This document shows, one piece after another, positions 31,095 to 40,710 of a stretch of DNA of 64,000 nt. The notes beneath the pieces were generated by a model. The model saw only the letters and a program-made list of their open reading frames with translations. It was not told the DNA's origin and did no database searches. Source of the DNA: VRUE01 sp036379955 (GTDB lineage: Bacteria; Actinomycetota; Thermoleophilia; Solirubrobacterales; 70-9); assembly GCA_036379955.1 (NCBI GenBank), contig DASVFR010000048.1, forward strand, positions 62,001 through 126,000, written 5' to 3'. How positions within the stretch are numbered: position 1 is the stretch's first letter; each line of letters opens with the position of its first letter. A program made the position numbers and the translations under genes.

Positions 31095-32855
31095 ATGGCG
31101 CTGCTGATGCTCTTCGGCTTTCTTGCCGGCGCGGGGACCGCGCTCTCGCCCTGCGTGCTGCCGGTGCTGCCGATCGCGCTCTCCGCGGGCGCTACCGGCG
31201 GTCGGCGCCGGCCGCTGGGGATCGTCGTCGGGCTCGCCGTCTCCTTCACCTTCGCCACGGTCGCCCTCGTCTACGCGATCTCGGCGCTCGGCCTGCCCGG
31301 CGACTTCCTGCGCAAGCTCGCGATCGCGGTTCTGCTCGCCTTCGGGATCTCGCTGATGATCCCGCCGCTGGCAGCGCGGATCGAGGCGACGATGAGCCGC
31401 TTCGCCGGCCGCGCGCGCGTCGCCGGCGGGGGAGGGGATGGCTTCTGGTCGGGGACCCTGGTGGGCGCCAGCCTCGGCTTCCTCTACGCGCCATGCGCCG
31501 GCCCGATCCTCGCCGGCGTCATCACCGTCTCGGCCTCGCAGCCCTTCACCGCCGGGCGCCTCGCCGTGGCGCTCAGCTACGGCCTCGGCTCGGCCGTCGT
31601 CCTCTACTTCCTGATGCTGGGCGGACGCCGCCTGGTCGCGCCGCTGGCGCGGCGAGGCATCGCCCTGCAGGTGACGATGGGGGCGGTGATGGTCGTCGTC
31701 GCCCTGGCGATGGCCGCCAATTACGACGTCAGGTTCCAGAACCAGATCGCCAGCTCGCTGCCGGGCTTCCTGGTCGACCCGACGGAAGGCCTGGAGGACA
31801 CCGCGGCGGCGCGCTCGGCGCTCGACGACGTGCGTGGCGAATCCGCCCACGGCGTGGGGGCGAGGGCGACGAGCGCCAGGGACGCCGTGGCGGCGAGCGG
31901 CGGCAGGCCCTCGGGGCTGTCCGTGATCGGCCCCGCGCCCGAATTCGTCGGCACCCAACGCTGGTTCAACACGCCGGGAGACGAACCGCTGACGATGCGC
32001 TCGCTGCGCGGCCGGGTCGTCCTTGTCGACTTCTGGACCTACACCTGCATCAACTGCCTGCGCACGCTGCCCTACCTGACCGCCTGGGACAGGACCTACC
32101 GCAAGGACGGGCTGACGATCGTCGGCGTGCACTCGCCCGAGTTCCCCTTCGAGAAGGACGCCCACAACGTCGAAGAGGCGATCGCCCGCAACGGCATCCA
32201 CTACCCGGTCGTGCAGGACAACGACCTCGCGACCTGGAGCGCCTACGGCAACCAGTACTGGCCCTCGGAGTACTTCGTCGACTCGCGCGGCCGGGTTCGC
32301 TTCGTCCACTACGGCGAGGGCGAATACGGCGAGAAGGAGAAGATCATCCGCGAGCTGCTGGCCGAAGCCGGTCGACCGGTGGCGAAGCACGACTCCGGCG
32401 CGCATGGGATTGCGGCCGCGCGCGGGGTGACGACCCCCGAGACCTACCTCGGCGCGGCGCGGGCCGAACGGTTCACCAACCCGAAGCTTTCGCCCGGCAC
32501 GCACGAGTTCGGCAACCCGGCCAACCCGCCGCTGAACGAATTCGCCTACGGCGGCCATTGGAAGATCGCGCTCGAGTCGGCGACGGCGGAGGGAGGCGCC
32601 TCCCTCGCCCTTCACTTCGGCGCCCGCCGCGTCTACCTGGTGCTCGGCTCGCCGGGAGGCCAACGGCGGGTCACGGTCCTGCTCGACGGCCATCCGATCC
32701 CGGCCTCACTTGCCGGCACCGACGTCCACGGCGGCACGGTGGACGTAACCGGCCAGCGCCTCTACGAGCTGGTCGACCTGCCCAGGGTCGGAGACCACGT
32801 GCTAACGCTGGAACCCGAACCTGGGGTGATGGGCTATGCCTTCACCTTCGGCTAG
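31095..32855 (+). CDS. dipZ: DipZ-like CcdA-thioredoxin fusion
   Basis: 586 residues. The N-terminal CcdA/DsbD-beta membrane domain (about 1-215, six or more helices) has the two transport Cys in LSPCVLPVLP and YAPCAGPIL. A linker (about 225-275) leads to an extracytoplasmic thioredoxin fold with FWTYTCINCLRTLPYL (Cys about 318 and 321). A C-terminal ~150-residue beta-sandwich (NEFAYGGHWKIALES...) matches the layout of mycobacterial Rv2874. It would carry reducing power from cytoplasmic thioredoxin to exported thiols. Confidence 0.92.
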   Translation: MALLMLFGFLAGAGTALSPCVLPVLPIALSAGATGGRRRPLGIVVGLAVSFTFATVALVYAISALGLPGDFLRKLAIAVLLAFGISLMIPPLAARIEATMSRFAGRARVAGGGGDGFWSGTLVGASLGFLYAPCAGPILAGVITVSASQPFTAGRLAVALSYGLGSAVVLYFLMLGGRRLVAPLARRGIALQVTMGAVMVVVALAMAANYDVRFQNQIASSLPGFLVDPTEGLEDTAAARSALDDVRGESAHGVGARATSARDAVAASGGRPSGLSVIGPAPEFVGTQRWFNTPGDEPLTMRSLRGRVVLVDFWTYTCINCLRTLPYLTAWDRTYRKDGLTIVGVHSPEFPFEKDAHNVEEAIARNGIHYPVVQDNDLATWSAYGNQYWPSEYFVDSRGRVRFVHYGEGEYGEKEKIIRELLAEAGRPVAKHDSGAHGIAAARGVTTPETYLGAARAERFTNPKLSPGTHEFGNPANPPLNEFAYGGHWKIALESATAEGGASLALHFGARRVYLVLGSPGGQRRVTVLLDGHPIPASLAGTDVHGGTVDVTGQRLYELVDLPRVGDHVLTLEPEPGVMGYAFTFG

Positions 32856-32870
32856 CCCTGACCGTGCGGC

Positions 32871-34016
32871 CTAGCAACCCAATTGGCGCGCGATCACCAT
32901 CTGCTGCACCTCGTCAGTGCCCTCGCCGATGGTGAGGATCTTGGCGTCGCGGTAGAAGCGGCAGACCGGGTACTCCTCGATGTAGCCGTAGCCGCCGTGG
33001 ATCTGCACCGCCTCCTCGGTGGCGCGCACGGCGAGGCGGCCGGTGATCAGCTTCGCCTGGGCGGCGGTGAGCGTGAACGACTTTCCCGCCTCCTTCTCCA
33101 GCGCCGCCCGCCAGGTGAGCAGGCGCGCCGCCTCGATCTGGGCCGAGAGGTCGGCGATCTTGGCCTGGATCGACTGGAACTTGGCGATCGGCTGGCCGAA
33201 TGCCTGGCGCTCCTTGGCGTAGGCGATCGCCTCGTCGAGGGCTCCCTGGGCGAGGCCGACGCCCATCGCCGCGACCCCGATCCGGCCTCCATCCAAGATG
33301 TGGAGGAAGTTCTTGAAGCCGTCGCCGCGGCGGCCGAGCAAGCTGTCCTCCGGGACCCGGCAGTCCTCGAAGGAGAGCGGCCGCGTGTCCGAGGCGTTCC
33401 AACCCATCTTGCGGTACGGCTCGCCGGCCTCGTAGCCGGGCGTGCCGGTGGGGACGATCAGGTTGGAGATCTCCTTGCGCCCGTTCGCCTCGCCGGTGAC
33501 GGCGGTGATCGAGACGCAGCCCGAGATGTCGGTGCCGGAGTTGGTGATGAACTGCTTCGCCCCGTTGACGACCCATTCCCCGTCCTCGAGCTTGGCGGTC
33601 GTCCGCACGTTCCCCGCGTCCGACCCAGCCTCCGGCTCGGTCAGTCCGAACGAAGCGAGCTTTTCCCCGCTACAGAGCTGAGGTAGCCACTCATCCTTCT
33701 GCTCATCCGACCCCCACAGATAGATCGGCATCGTCCCCAGCGACGTATGCGCCGCCATAGTGATGCAGACCGAGGAGTCGATCCGAGCCAGCTCTTCCAC
33801 CGCCAGCACGTAGCTCAAAGTGTCAGCCCCGCCCCCGCCGTACTCCTGCGGAAACGGAATCCCCATCAACCCAAGCCCTCCGAGCTTCTCGACAATCTCG
33901 TACGGAAACCGCTTCTCCCGGTCCAGCTCCTCCGCCACGGGCTTGACCTCCTGAAGCGCAAACTCCCGCACCGTGTCCCGCAGCAACCTCTGCTCATCCG
34001 AAAGCTCGAAATCCAC
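32871..34016 (-). CDS. Acyl-CoA dehydrogenase
   Basis: 381 residues, standard length. Family signatures: FGLTEPEAGSDAGNVRTTA, FITNSGTDISG, AFGQPIAKFQSIQAKIADL, QIHGGYGYIEEYPVCRFYRDA with catalytic Glu about 348, and IGEGTDEVQQMVIARQL. FAD-dependent alpha,beta-dehydrogenation of an acyl-CoA, passing electrons to EtfAB encoded at 48.7-50.6 kb. Chain-length preference cannot be read by eye. Confidence 0.92.
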   Translation of the reverse strand: MDFELSDEQRLLRDTVREFALQEVKPVAEELDREKRFPYEIVEKLGGLGLMGIPFPQEYGGGGADTLSYVLAVEELARIDSSVCITMAAHTSLGTMPIYLWGSDEQKDEWLPQLCSGEKLASFGLTEPEAGSDAGNVRTTAKLEDGEWVVNGAKQFITNSGTDISGCVSITAVTGEANGRKEISNLIVPTGTPGYEAGEPYRKMGWNASDTRPLSFEDCRVPEDSLLGRRGDGFKNFLHILDGGRIGVAAMGVGLAQGALDEAIAYAKERQAFGQPIAKFQSIQAKIADLSAQIEAARLLTWRAALEKEAGKSFTLTAAQAKLITGRLAVRATEEAVQIHGGYGYIEEYPVCRFYRDAKILTIGEGTDEVQQMVIARQLGC

Positions 34017-34088
34017 GGCCGGGAGAGTACGGCCTCGCTGCTTCTTCCGAAGCTTCCGTGGCTAAGCCGCTTCAGCTAAGACGCTTCT

Positions 34089-34180
34089 CCGGCGGGTGGT
34101 GCCGTAGGGGGAACCGCCCCTGAGGACGCTTTAGCGACCGGAAGGGGCGGTGGGTCCCCTGCGGCGACAGGACCCGCCGG
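34089..34180 (-). repeat. Dispersed fold-back repeat, copy C (intergenic)
   Basis: 92 bases, the reverse complement of copy A with 8 substitutions and no gaps. Same boundary sequences (CCGGCGGGT/ACCCGCCGG) and central CGCTTTAGCG. It fills most of the spacer between the aldehyde dehydrogenase stop and the acyl-CoA dehydrogenase start and folds as a ~90-base imperfect hairpin. Unlike copies A and B, it is outside any gene. Confidence 0.85.
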
Positions 34181-34189
34181 CCGACCCCG

Positions 34190-35626
34190 TCAGAGCTGCA
34201 GCGACTTCACCTGTAGCAACTCCTCGATCGCGTAGCGCCCGTTCTCCCGCCCGTGCCCGGACTGCTTGTAGCCCCCGAACGGCGCCAGCGGATTGAACGC
34301 CCCGCCGTTGATCTCGATCTGTCCCGTCCGCAGTTTCTTGGCGACCGCGATCGCGCGGTCCTGATCGGCCGACCAGACGCCGCCGGCAAGCCCGTAGACG
34401 GTGTCGTTGGCGATCCGCACCGCGTCGTCCTCGTCGTCGTACGGCTGGATCGAGAGCACCGGGCCGAAGATCTCCTCCTGGGCGATCGTCATCTCGGGCC
34501 TCACCCCGGAGAAAACGGTCGGACGGACGAAGTAGCCCTTGTCGAGTCCCTCGGGAGCCTCGGCGCCGCCGGTGACCAGCTTCGCCCCTTCCTCCTCGCC
34601 CTTGCGGACGTAGCCGCGCACGCGCTCGCGCTGCACGTCGGAGACCAGCGGGCCGAGCCGGGTCGAGTCCTCGAACGGGTCGCCGGGGGCGAAGGCCTCG
34701 GCCGCCTGCGCAGCGATCTCCTCGGCTTCGGCCAGTTTCTCGCGCGGAACCAGCATCCGGGTCAGGGCGCTGCAGGTCTGCCCGGAGTTGAGGTAGCACT
34801 TGGCGACGCCGTCCGGCACCGCCCGGCTCAGGTCGGCGTCGTCGAGGATCACGTTCGGCGACTTGCCGCCGAGCTCCATCGCCACCGGCTTGACCGTCGC
34901 CGAGGCGAGCTCGGAGACGCGGCGGCCGGCGCGGGTCGAGCCGGTGAAGGAGACCATGTCGACGCCGGGGTGGCCCGCGATCGCCTCGCCGACGACCGGG
35001 CCGGTGCCGGTGACGAGGTTGAAGACGCCGGCCGGCAGGCCGGCGGCCTCGATTACCTCGGCGAGGATGAAGGCGTTGAGCGGCACGACCTCGCTCGGCT
35101 TCAGCACCACGGTGCAGCCGGCGGCGAGGGCGGGGGCGACCTTGGCGGCGATCTGGTTCAGCGGGTAGTTCCAGGGCGTGATCGCGCCGAGCACGCCGGC
35201 CGCCTCGCGCAGGACCCTTGAGTTGCCGATCTCCTCCTCCCAGGCGACCTCCTCCATCAGGCCCGGCATCGCGGCGAACTGGCCGGTGGGCAGGCCGGCC
35301 TGGATGATCTGGCTCAGCTTCAGCGGCATGCCCAGCTCCTGGGCGATCGTCGCCGCGATCTCCTCGGCGCGCTCGCCGAGGCCGGCTGCGATCGCGCTCA
35401 GGTAGCCGGCGCGCTCCTCGCGGCTCGTCCGCGACCAGGACTCGAAGGCCTCGCGGGCCGCGGCGACCGCGCGGTCGGCGTCGGCCGGCGTGCAGGCCGG
35501 GATCGTGCCCATGACCTCCTCCGTGGTGGAGTTGATCACCTCGAGCGTCTCAGCCCCCTCGGGCTCGACCCACTCGCCACCGATGAAGATCCTGTCCTTG
35601 GTCTGAAGCTCCGCCGTCGCCGCCAT
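34190..35626 (-). CDS. NAD(P)-dependent aldehyde dehydrogenase
   Basis: 478 residues. Catalytic Cys285 in SGQTCSALTR, general base Glu251 in ELGGKS, Asn in ITPWNYPLNQ, cofactor loop FTGSTRAGRRVSELA, and KGYFVRPTVFSGV near the C-terminus. Broad-specificity ALDH subfamily; it lacks the CoA-acylating character of methylmalonate-semialdehyde dehydrogenases as far as I can judge. Probably co-transcribed with or controlled by the HxlR gene just upstream (48-base gap). Confidence 0.92.
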   Translation of the reverse strand: MAATAELQTKDRIFIGGEWVEPEGAETLEVINSTTEEVMGTIPACTPADADRAVAAAREAFESWSRTSREERAGYLSAIAAGLGERAEEIAATIAQELGMPLKLSQIIQAGLPTGQFAAMPGLMEEVAWEEEIGNSRVLREAAGVLGAITPWNYPLNQIAAKVAPALAAGCTVVLKPSEVVPLNAFILAEVIEAAGLPAGVFNLVTGTGPVVGEAIAGHPGVDMVSFTGSTRAGRRVSELASATVKPVAMELGGKSPNVILDDADLSRAVPDGVAKCYLNSGQTCSALTRMLVPREKLAEAEEIAAQAAEAFAPGDPFEDSTRLGPLVSDVQRERVRGYVRKGEEEGAKLVTGGAEAPEGLDKGYFVRPTVFSGVRPEMTIAQEEIFGPVLSIQPYDDEDDAVRIANDTVYGLAGGVWSADQDRAIAVAKKLRTGQIEINGGAFNPLAPFGGYKQSGHGRENGRYAIEELLQVKSLQL

Positions 35627-35674
35627 CTCGATCCTCCTGTCGCAGTTTTGCCGTTCCTGGCCGCTCGGCCAAAG

Positions 35675-36163
35675 CTAGCGCGACGCCAGCGCCTCTGCCT
35701 TCTCGGCGCCGGCTCCGAGTCCGGGCCCCGGCAGCGCCCGCGCGTCGCGGGCGTGCAGCAGCTTGCCGCAGCGTTCGCAGGTGCCGCGGTCGCTGACCGG
35801 GCCACCGCACTCCTTGTGGACGATCAGCATCGGCGGGCCGTCGGGGCTGGGGGAGTAGCGGTCGCCCCAGCGCAGCAGTGCCACGAGCGAGGGCCAGAGG
35901 TCGAGTCCCTTCTCGGTCAGGAAGTACTCGTAGCGCTCGGGGTTCCGTTGGTAGGCACGCCGTTCGAGGATGTCCTCCTCGATCAGCCGCTGCAGGCGGG
36001 CGGAGAGGGTGTTGCGGGCGATGCCCAGTCCCTTCTGCAGGTCGTCGAAGCGTCGCCGCCCGTTCATCACGTCGCGCACGATCAGCAACGTCCAGCGCTC
36101 CCCGATCACCTCCAGCGAGCGCGCGATCGAGCAGACCTGCCCTGGGTAGTCGTTGCGCAGCAC
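35675..36163 (-). CDS. HxlR-family regulator with C-terminal Cys-rich tail
   Basis: About 162 residues from GTG 36163. A TTG at 36199 is in frame but lies within an operator-like repeat. HxlR core: CSIARSLEVIGERWTLLIVRD, RRRFDDLQKGLGIARNTLSARL, YQRNPERYEYFLTEKG. The C-terminus adds KECGGPVSDRGTCERCGKLL, a CxG...CxxC zinc-knuckle-like segment not found in minimal HxlR proteins. Likely controls the aldehyde dehydrogenase gene it precedes. Confidence 0.87.
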   Translation of the reverse strand: MLRNDYPGQVCSIARSLEVIGERWTLLIVRDVMNGRRRFDDLQKGLGIARNTLSARLQRLIEEDILERRAYQRNPERYEYFLTEKGLDLWPSLVALLRWGDRYSPSPDGPPMLIVHKECGGPVSDRGTCERCGKLLHARDARALPGPGLGAGAEKAEALASR

Positions 36164-36185
36164 GAGAGTGATCTTGGCACACAAG

Positions 36186-36246
36186 GTTGCATCAAGCAAC
36201 CCACTCGGTTAGGCTCGCCCCAATGCAAGTTGCATCAAGCAACCCA
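36186..36246 (-). promoter_or_regulatory. Duplicated 18-base operator upstream of the HxlR gene
   Basis: GTTGCATCAAGCAACCCA occurs exactly twice (36186-36203 and 36229-36246), 43 bases (about four helical turns) apart. Each copy contains the dyad GTTGC-N5-GCAAC. The copies lie just before the HxlR start, so they are probable binding sites of the HxlR protein. Confidence 0.6.
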
Positions 36247-36248
36247 AC

Positions 36249-36301
36249 CCGCTGACTTCGCTTTTAGTTCCGGTATGCGGAACTAAAAGCGAAGTCAGCG
36301 G
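36249..36301. repeat. Perfect 24-base-pair palindrome
   Basis: Arms 36249-36272 and 36278-36301 are perfectly complementary, with loop GTATG. The arms contain CTTTTAG/CTAAAAG, so in each direction the hairpin holds an A/T block, and it shares CTAAAAGCG with the terminator hairpin at 14561. It may end leftward and rightward transcripts between the divergent HxlR and thioesterase units, or be a repeat element. Confidence 0.75.
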
Positions 36302-36328
36302 CCATGAGGCGGAAATGGAGGCAGTGCG

Positions 36329-36484
36329 ATGAGGCTGATTCCTAGGCATAGGCACCATCACCGGCCGCGGCAGCTGCGGGTCTCGATCAGCGAGGCGGAG
36401 ATCGCGGCGGATCTGCTCTATCCGGCGCAGCCGCGGGCGACTCGGCAGCGGGTCGGTGCCGGACGGCGAAAGGCGGGCCGGTGA
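36329..36484 (+). CDS. Small basic protein, 51 residues, coupled to the thioesterase gene
   Basis: ATG 36329 is preceded by GGAGG at 36317-36321 (7-base spacing), and its TGA overlaps the GTG start of the next gene (GTGA). Both facts argue for a real gene. The product starts MRLIPRHRHHHRPRQLRVSI, then SEAEIAADLLYP and a basic tail. The His-rich start could bind metal; function unknown. No homologue recognised. Confidence 0.55.
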   Translation: MRLIPRHRHHHRPRQLRVSISEAEIAADLLYPAQPRATRQRVGAGRRKAGR

Positions 36485-37050
36485 GCGGCGAAGGGACCGT
36501 CGTCACCGCGCCGGAGGGGACCGCCCAGGACGTGGCGGAAGCCTTCGCCGCGGCGAACCCCGAGAGCTCGCGCAGCCGCACGATCGTCTGGCAGGACCCG
36601 CTGCCGACCGCGGCGGCTGGGGCGACGATGACTGGCATGGAGTACATGACCGCGGTGGTCACCGGCGAGGTCCCGCCGCCGCCGATCGCGGTGACGATGA
36701 GGTTGCGTCCGGTCGAGCTCGAAGTGGGCCGCGTCGTCTTCGAGGGCGAACCGGGGGAGGAGCACTACAACCCGATCGGCGTCGTCCACGGCGGCTATGC
36801 GGCGACGCTGCTCGACTCGGCCCTCGGCTGCGCCGTTCACACCACGCTTCCCGCCGGCGTCGGCTACACCTCGCTCGGTCTCGAGGCCAAGTACGTGCGG
36901 CCGATCACCCGCGACACCGGCCGCGTCCTCTGCGAGGCCCGGGTCCTCTACGGCGGCCGCCGTCAGGCCACCTCGGAGGCCAACCTGACCGCAGCCGACA
37001 GCGGCAAGCTTCTGGCGCACGGGATCGCCACCAGCATGATCCTAAGCTAG
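36481..37050 (+). CDS. PaaI-family hotdog thioesterase
   Basis: 189 residues. Hotdog fold with the PaaI motif HYNPIGVVHGGYAATLLDSA (His-Gly-Gly, with an Asp on the central helix) and LEAKYVRPITRDTGRV. Hydrolyses an acyl- or aryl-CoA to free acid. About 60 residues precede the core, somewhat longer than minimal PaaI. Coupled to the small upstream gene. Confidence 0.87.
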   Translation: MSGEGTVVTAPEGTAQDVAEAFAAANPESSRSRTIVWQDPLPTAAAGATMTGMEYMTAVVTGEVPPPPIAVTMRLRPVELEVGRVVFEGEPGEEHYNPIGVVHGGYAATLLDSALGCAVHTTLPAGVGYTSLGLEAKYVRPITRDTGRVLCEARVLYGGRRQATSEANLTAADSGKLLAHGIATSMILS

Positions 37051-37094
37051 ATATAGCTGATTTGCAATAAATACATATCTGCTATTTTCTATGC
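37051..37094 (+). promoter_or_regulatory. AT-rich promoter region of the XRE/nucleotidyltransferase pair
   Basis: This 44-base spacer is strikingly AT-rich for the window and contains TTGCAA (37062-37067) and TATTTT (37083-37088), a possible -35/-10 pair with short 15-base spacing. It also holds repeated ATATxxGCT/GCTATTTT-like half-sites. The start of the XRE gene follows within a few bases. Confidence 0.4.
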
Positions 37095-37427
37095 GTGACA
37101 ATGACGCCAGGGCAGCTGCTACGCGAAGCCCGCAAGAGGCATGGCGTCAGTCAGAAGCAGCTGGCGATGCGGGCCTCGACGACGCAGTCGGCGATCTCGC
37201 GGATCGAGCGAGACAACATCTCGCCCTCGGTCGAGACGCTGCGTGAGCTGCTCTATCTGCTCGGGGAGGACCTGACGCTGGGTGCCGAGGAGCGCGATTC
37301 GGGAATCGACCGTTCGCTGAATGCCGAGCGGCTGAAGGTCTCACCCTCCGAGCGCCTCGAATACGGCATGGCCTTCGCCAACCAGGTGATCTCGATGAGC
37401 CCCCTGCCCCGCCGGGAGGCGTGGTGA
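37095..37427 (+). CDS. XRE regulator, probable antitoxin
   Basis: 110 residues (GTG 37095; ATG 37101 is the alternative start). HTH: LLREARKRHGVSQKQLAMRA, STTQSAISRIERDNISPSVE. The C-terminal half is a distinct domain (KVSPSERLEYGMAFANQV), a layout I associate with antitoxins of nucleotidyltransferase partners. It overlaps the next gene by 7 bases. Confidence 0.82.
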   Translation: MTMTPGQLLREARKRHGVSQKQLAMRASTTQSAISRIERDNISPSVETLRELLYLLGEDLTLGAEERDSGIDRSLNAERLKVSPSERLEYGMAFANQVISMSPLPRREAW

Positions 37428-37951
37428 CCGACACGCGATCGCTTCCCGTCAAGGCTCCAGAAATCGACCGGTTGCTTGGGCCTCTGATCACCCACGGTGT
37501 CGATTTCGTTCTGATCGGCGGCCAGGCTGGGATCGCTCACGGCTCCAGCTATCCAAGCTATGACGTCGATGTGCTTTACGCCCGCGGCCGAGACAACGTG
37601 GCGCGCCTCGTCACGGCCCTCAAAGAGATTGGCGTTCGCCTCCGCGGTGCACCGGCCGATCTTCCTTTCATCCTCGATGGGAAGACGATCGAGAACGGTG
37701 CCAACTTCACGTTCATCACTTCGTATGGCGATTTCGACGTGCTTGCGGATGCGGCGGGAATGCCGTCCTATGACGAGCTGAAGTCGGCCGCGGTCGATCG
37801 CGAAGTATTCGGCCACGTCGTCAAGGTTGCCTCGATCGACCACCTGATCGCGATGAAGCGGGCGGCGGGCAGGACGAAGGACAAGCTGATGGTCGAGGAG
37901 TACATCGTGCTCGCGGACGAGCAACGCCGGACGGGTCGCGACGGCGAGTAG
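37421..37951 (+). CDS. Nucleotidyltransferase-fold protein, candidate toxin
   Basis: 176 residues. Pol-beta-type nucleotidyltransferase start: FVLIGGQAGIAHGSSYPSYDVDVLY (GG...S/DxD metal site), later YGDFDVLADAAG giving the third acidic residue, and IDHLIAMKRAAGRTKDKLM. Such proteins beside XRE genes behave as AbiEii/MenT-like toxins that modify tRNA, or as MNT-type proteins. Coupled to the XRE gene. Activity inferred. Confidence 0.78.
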   Translation: MVTDTRSLPVKAPEIDRLLGPLITHGVDFVLIGGQAGIAHGSSYPSYDVDVLYARGRDNVARLVTALKEIGVRLRGAPADLPFILDGKTIENGANFTFITSYGDFDVLADAAGMPSYDELKSAAVDREVFGHVVKVASIDHLIAMKRAAGRTKDKLMVEEYIVLADEQRRTGRDGE

Positions 37952-37958
37952 GGGAGCG

Positions 37959-39395
<1,437 letters not shown>

Positions 39396-39521
39396 GAGTC
39401 GGCGAGTCTATGACGTTGCGCACAGCGGGCGGCCGTAGGCTCGCGCTATCGTCTCGAGTGGGCCAGGCGGCCCTCCTCTATCGAGCCGAGACCCGGCACA
39501 ACCACTAGAAGAAAGGCAGCC

Positions 39522-40703
39522 ATGCCCAGCACAGTGATCCTCGGTACCGCGCGCACGCCCTTCGGCAAGATGGGCGGCACGCTCTCCTCCCTCGACGCCA
39601 CCGACCTCGGCGGCCACGCGATCTCGGCGGCGCTGGAGCGCTCCGGCGTCGCCCCCGAGCAGGTCGAACAGGTTGTCTTCGGCCAGGTCCTGCAGGCCGG
39701 CCAGGGCCAGATCCCCTCGCGCCAGGCCCAGATCAAGGGCGGCATCCCCAAGGAGGTGCCTTCGGAGACGATCAACAAGGTCTGCGCCTCGGGCATGCGC
39801 TCGGTGGGCATCGCCGACATGGCGATCCGCGCCGGCGACACCGAGGTCGCCGTCACCGGCGGCATGGAGTCGATGAGCCAGGCCCCGCACATCCTGCCGG
39901 GCGCCCGCTTCGGCTACCGGATGGGCCATGTGGAAACGATCGACGCGATGGTCCACGACGGCCTCACCAACCCCTTCACCGAGAAGCAGATGATCAACGA
40001 GGCGAGCGAGGTCTCCAACGAGCTGGAGATCACCCGCGCCGACATGGACCGCTTCGCCGAGCGCTCCCACCGGCTCGCCGCCGAGGCGACCGATGCCGGC
40101 CGCCTCGCCGATGAGATCGTCGGGATCACGGTCAAGTCGCGCAAGGGCGAGAACACGATCGAGGTCGACGAGGCGATCCGCGCCGAGACCACGGTTGAGA
40201 CGCTTGCCGGCTTGCGCGCAATCGGCGGCGAGGACGCGACCCACACGGCGGGCAACGCCCCCGGCGTCAACGACGGCGCCGGCGCGCTCGTCGTCGCCTC
40301 CGGGGAGTGGGCGGAGAAGGAAGGGAAGACGGTGCTCGCCCGCGTCGTCTCCTACGGCACGGTCGCCGACGACTTCCCCTACCTGGCGAAAACGCCGGCC
40401 AACGCCGCCAAGCAGGCGCTGGAGAAGATCGGCAAGACCCCCGAGGACGTCGACCTCTGGGAGATCAACGAGGCCTTCGCCTCGGTCGCCCTCAACTCGG
40501 TGCGGATGCTCGGGGTCGACGAGGACAAGGTCAACGTCAATGGCGGCGCGATCGCTCTGGGCCACCCGATCGGCGCCTCCGGCGCCCGCATCGTCGGCTC
40601 GCTCGTCCACGAGCTGAACCGGCGCGGCGGCGGCCTCGGCGTCGCCGCGATCTGCTCCGGCGGCGGCCAGGGCGACGCGATCGTGATCGAAGTCGCCGGC
40701 TAG
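39522..40703 (+). CDS. Acetyl-CoA acetyltransferase (thiolase)
   Basis: 393 residues. Active-site Cys88 in NKVCASGMRS, His348 in GGAIALGHPIGASGARI and Cys378 in CSGGGQGDAI: the biosynthetic-type thiolase triad at standard positions. Catalyses acetoacetyl-CoA formation/cleavage. AGAAAGG lies upstream of the ATG. The HAD gene follows 7 bases later. Confidence 0.95.
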   Translation: MPSTVILGTARTPFGKMGGTLSSLDATDLGGHAISAALERSGVAPEQVEQVVFGQVLQAGQGQIPSRQAQIKGGIPKEVPSETINKVCASGMRSVGIADMAIRAGDTEVAVTGGMESMSQAPHILPGARFGYRMGHVETIDAMVHDGLTNPFTEKQMINEASEVSNELEITRADMDRFAERSHRLAAEATDAGRLADEIVGITVKSRKGENTIEVDEAIRAETTVETLAGLRAIGGEDATHTAGNAPGVNDGAGALVVASGEWAEKEGKTVLARVVSYGTVADDFPYLAKTPANAAKQALEKIGKTPEDVDLWEINEAFASVALNSVRMLGVDEDKVNVNGGAIALGHPIGASGARIVGSLVHELNRRGGGLGVAAICSGGGQGDAIVIEVAG

Positions 40704-40710
40704 GAGCGCC

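Noticed and set aside
36186..36246. The two 18-base repeats as a CRISPR array
   Set aside because: Only two units with a 25-base gap, each containing a small dyad next to a regulator gene, and no cas genes; an operator pair is a better explanation.
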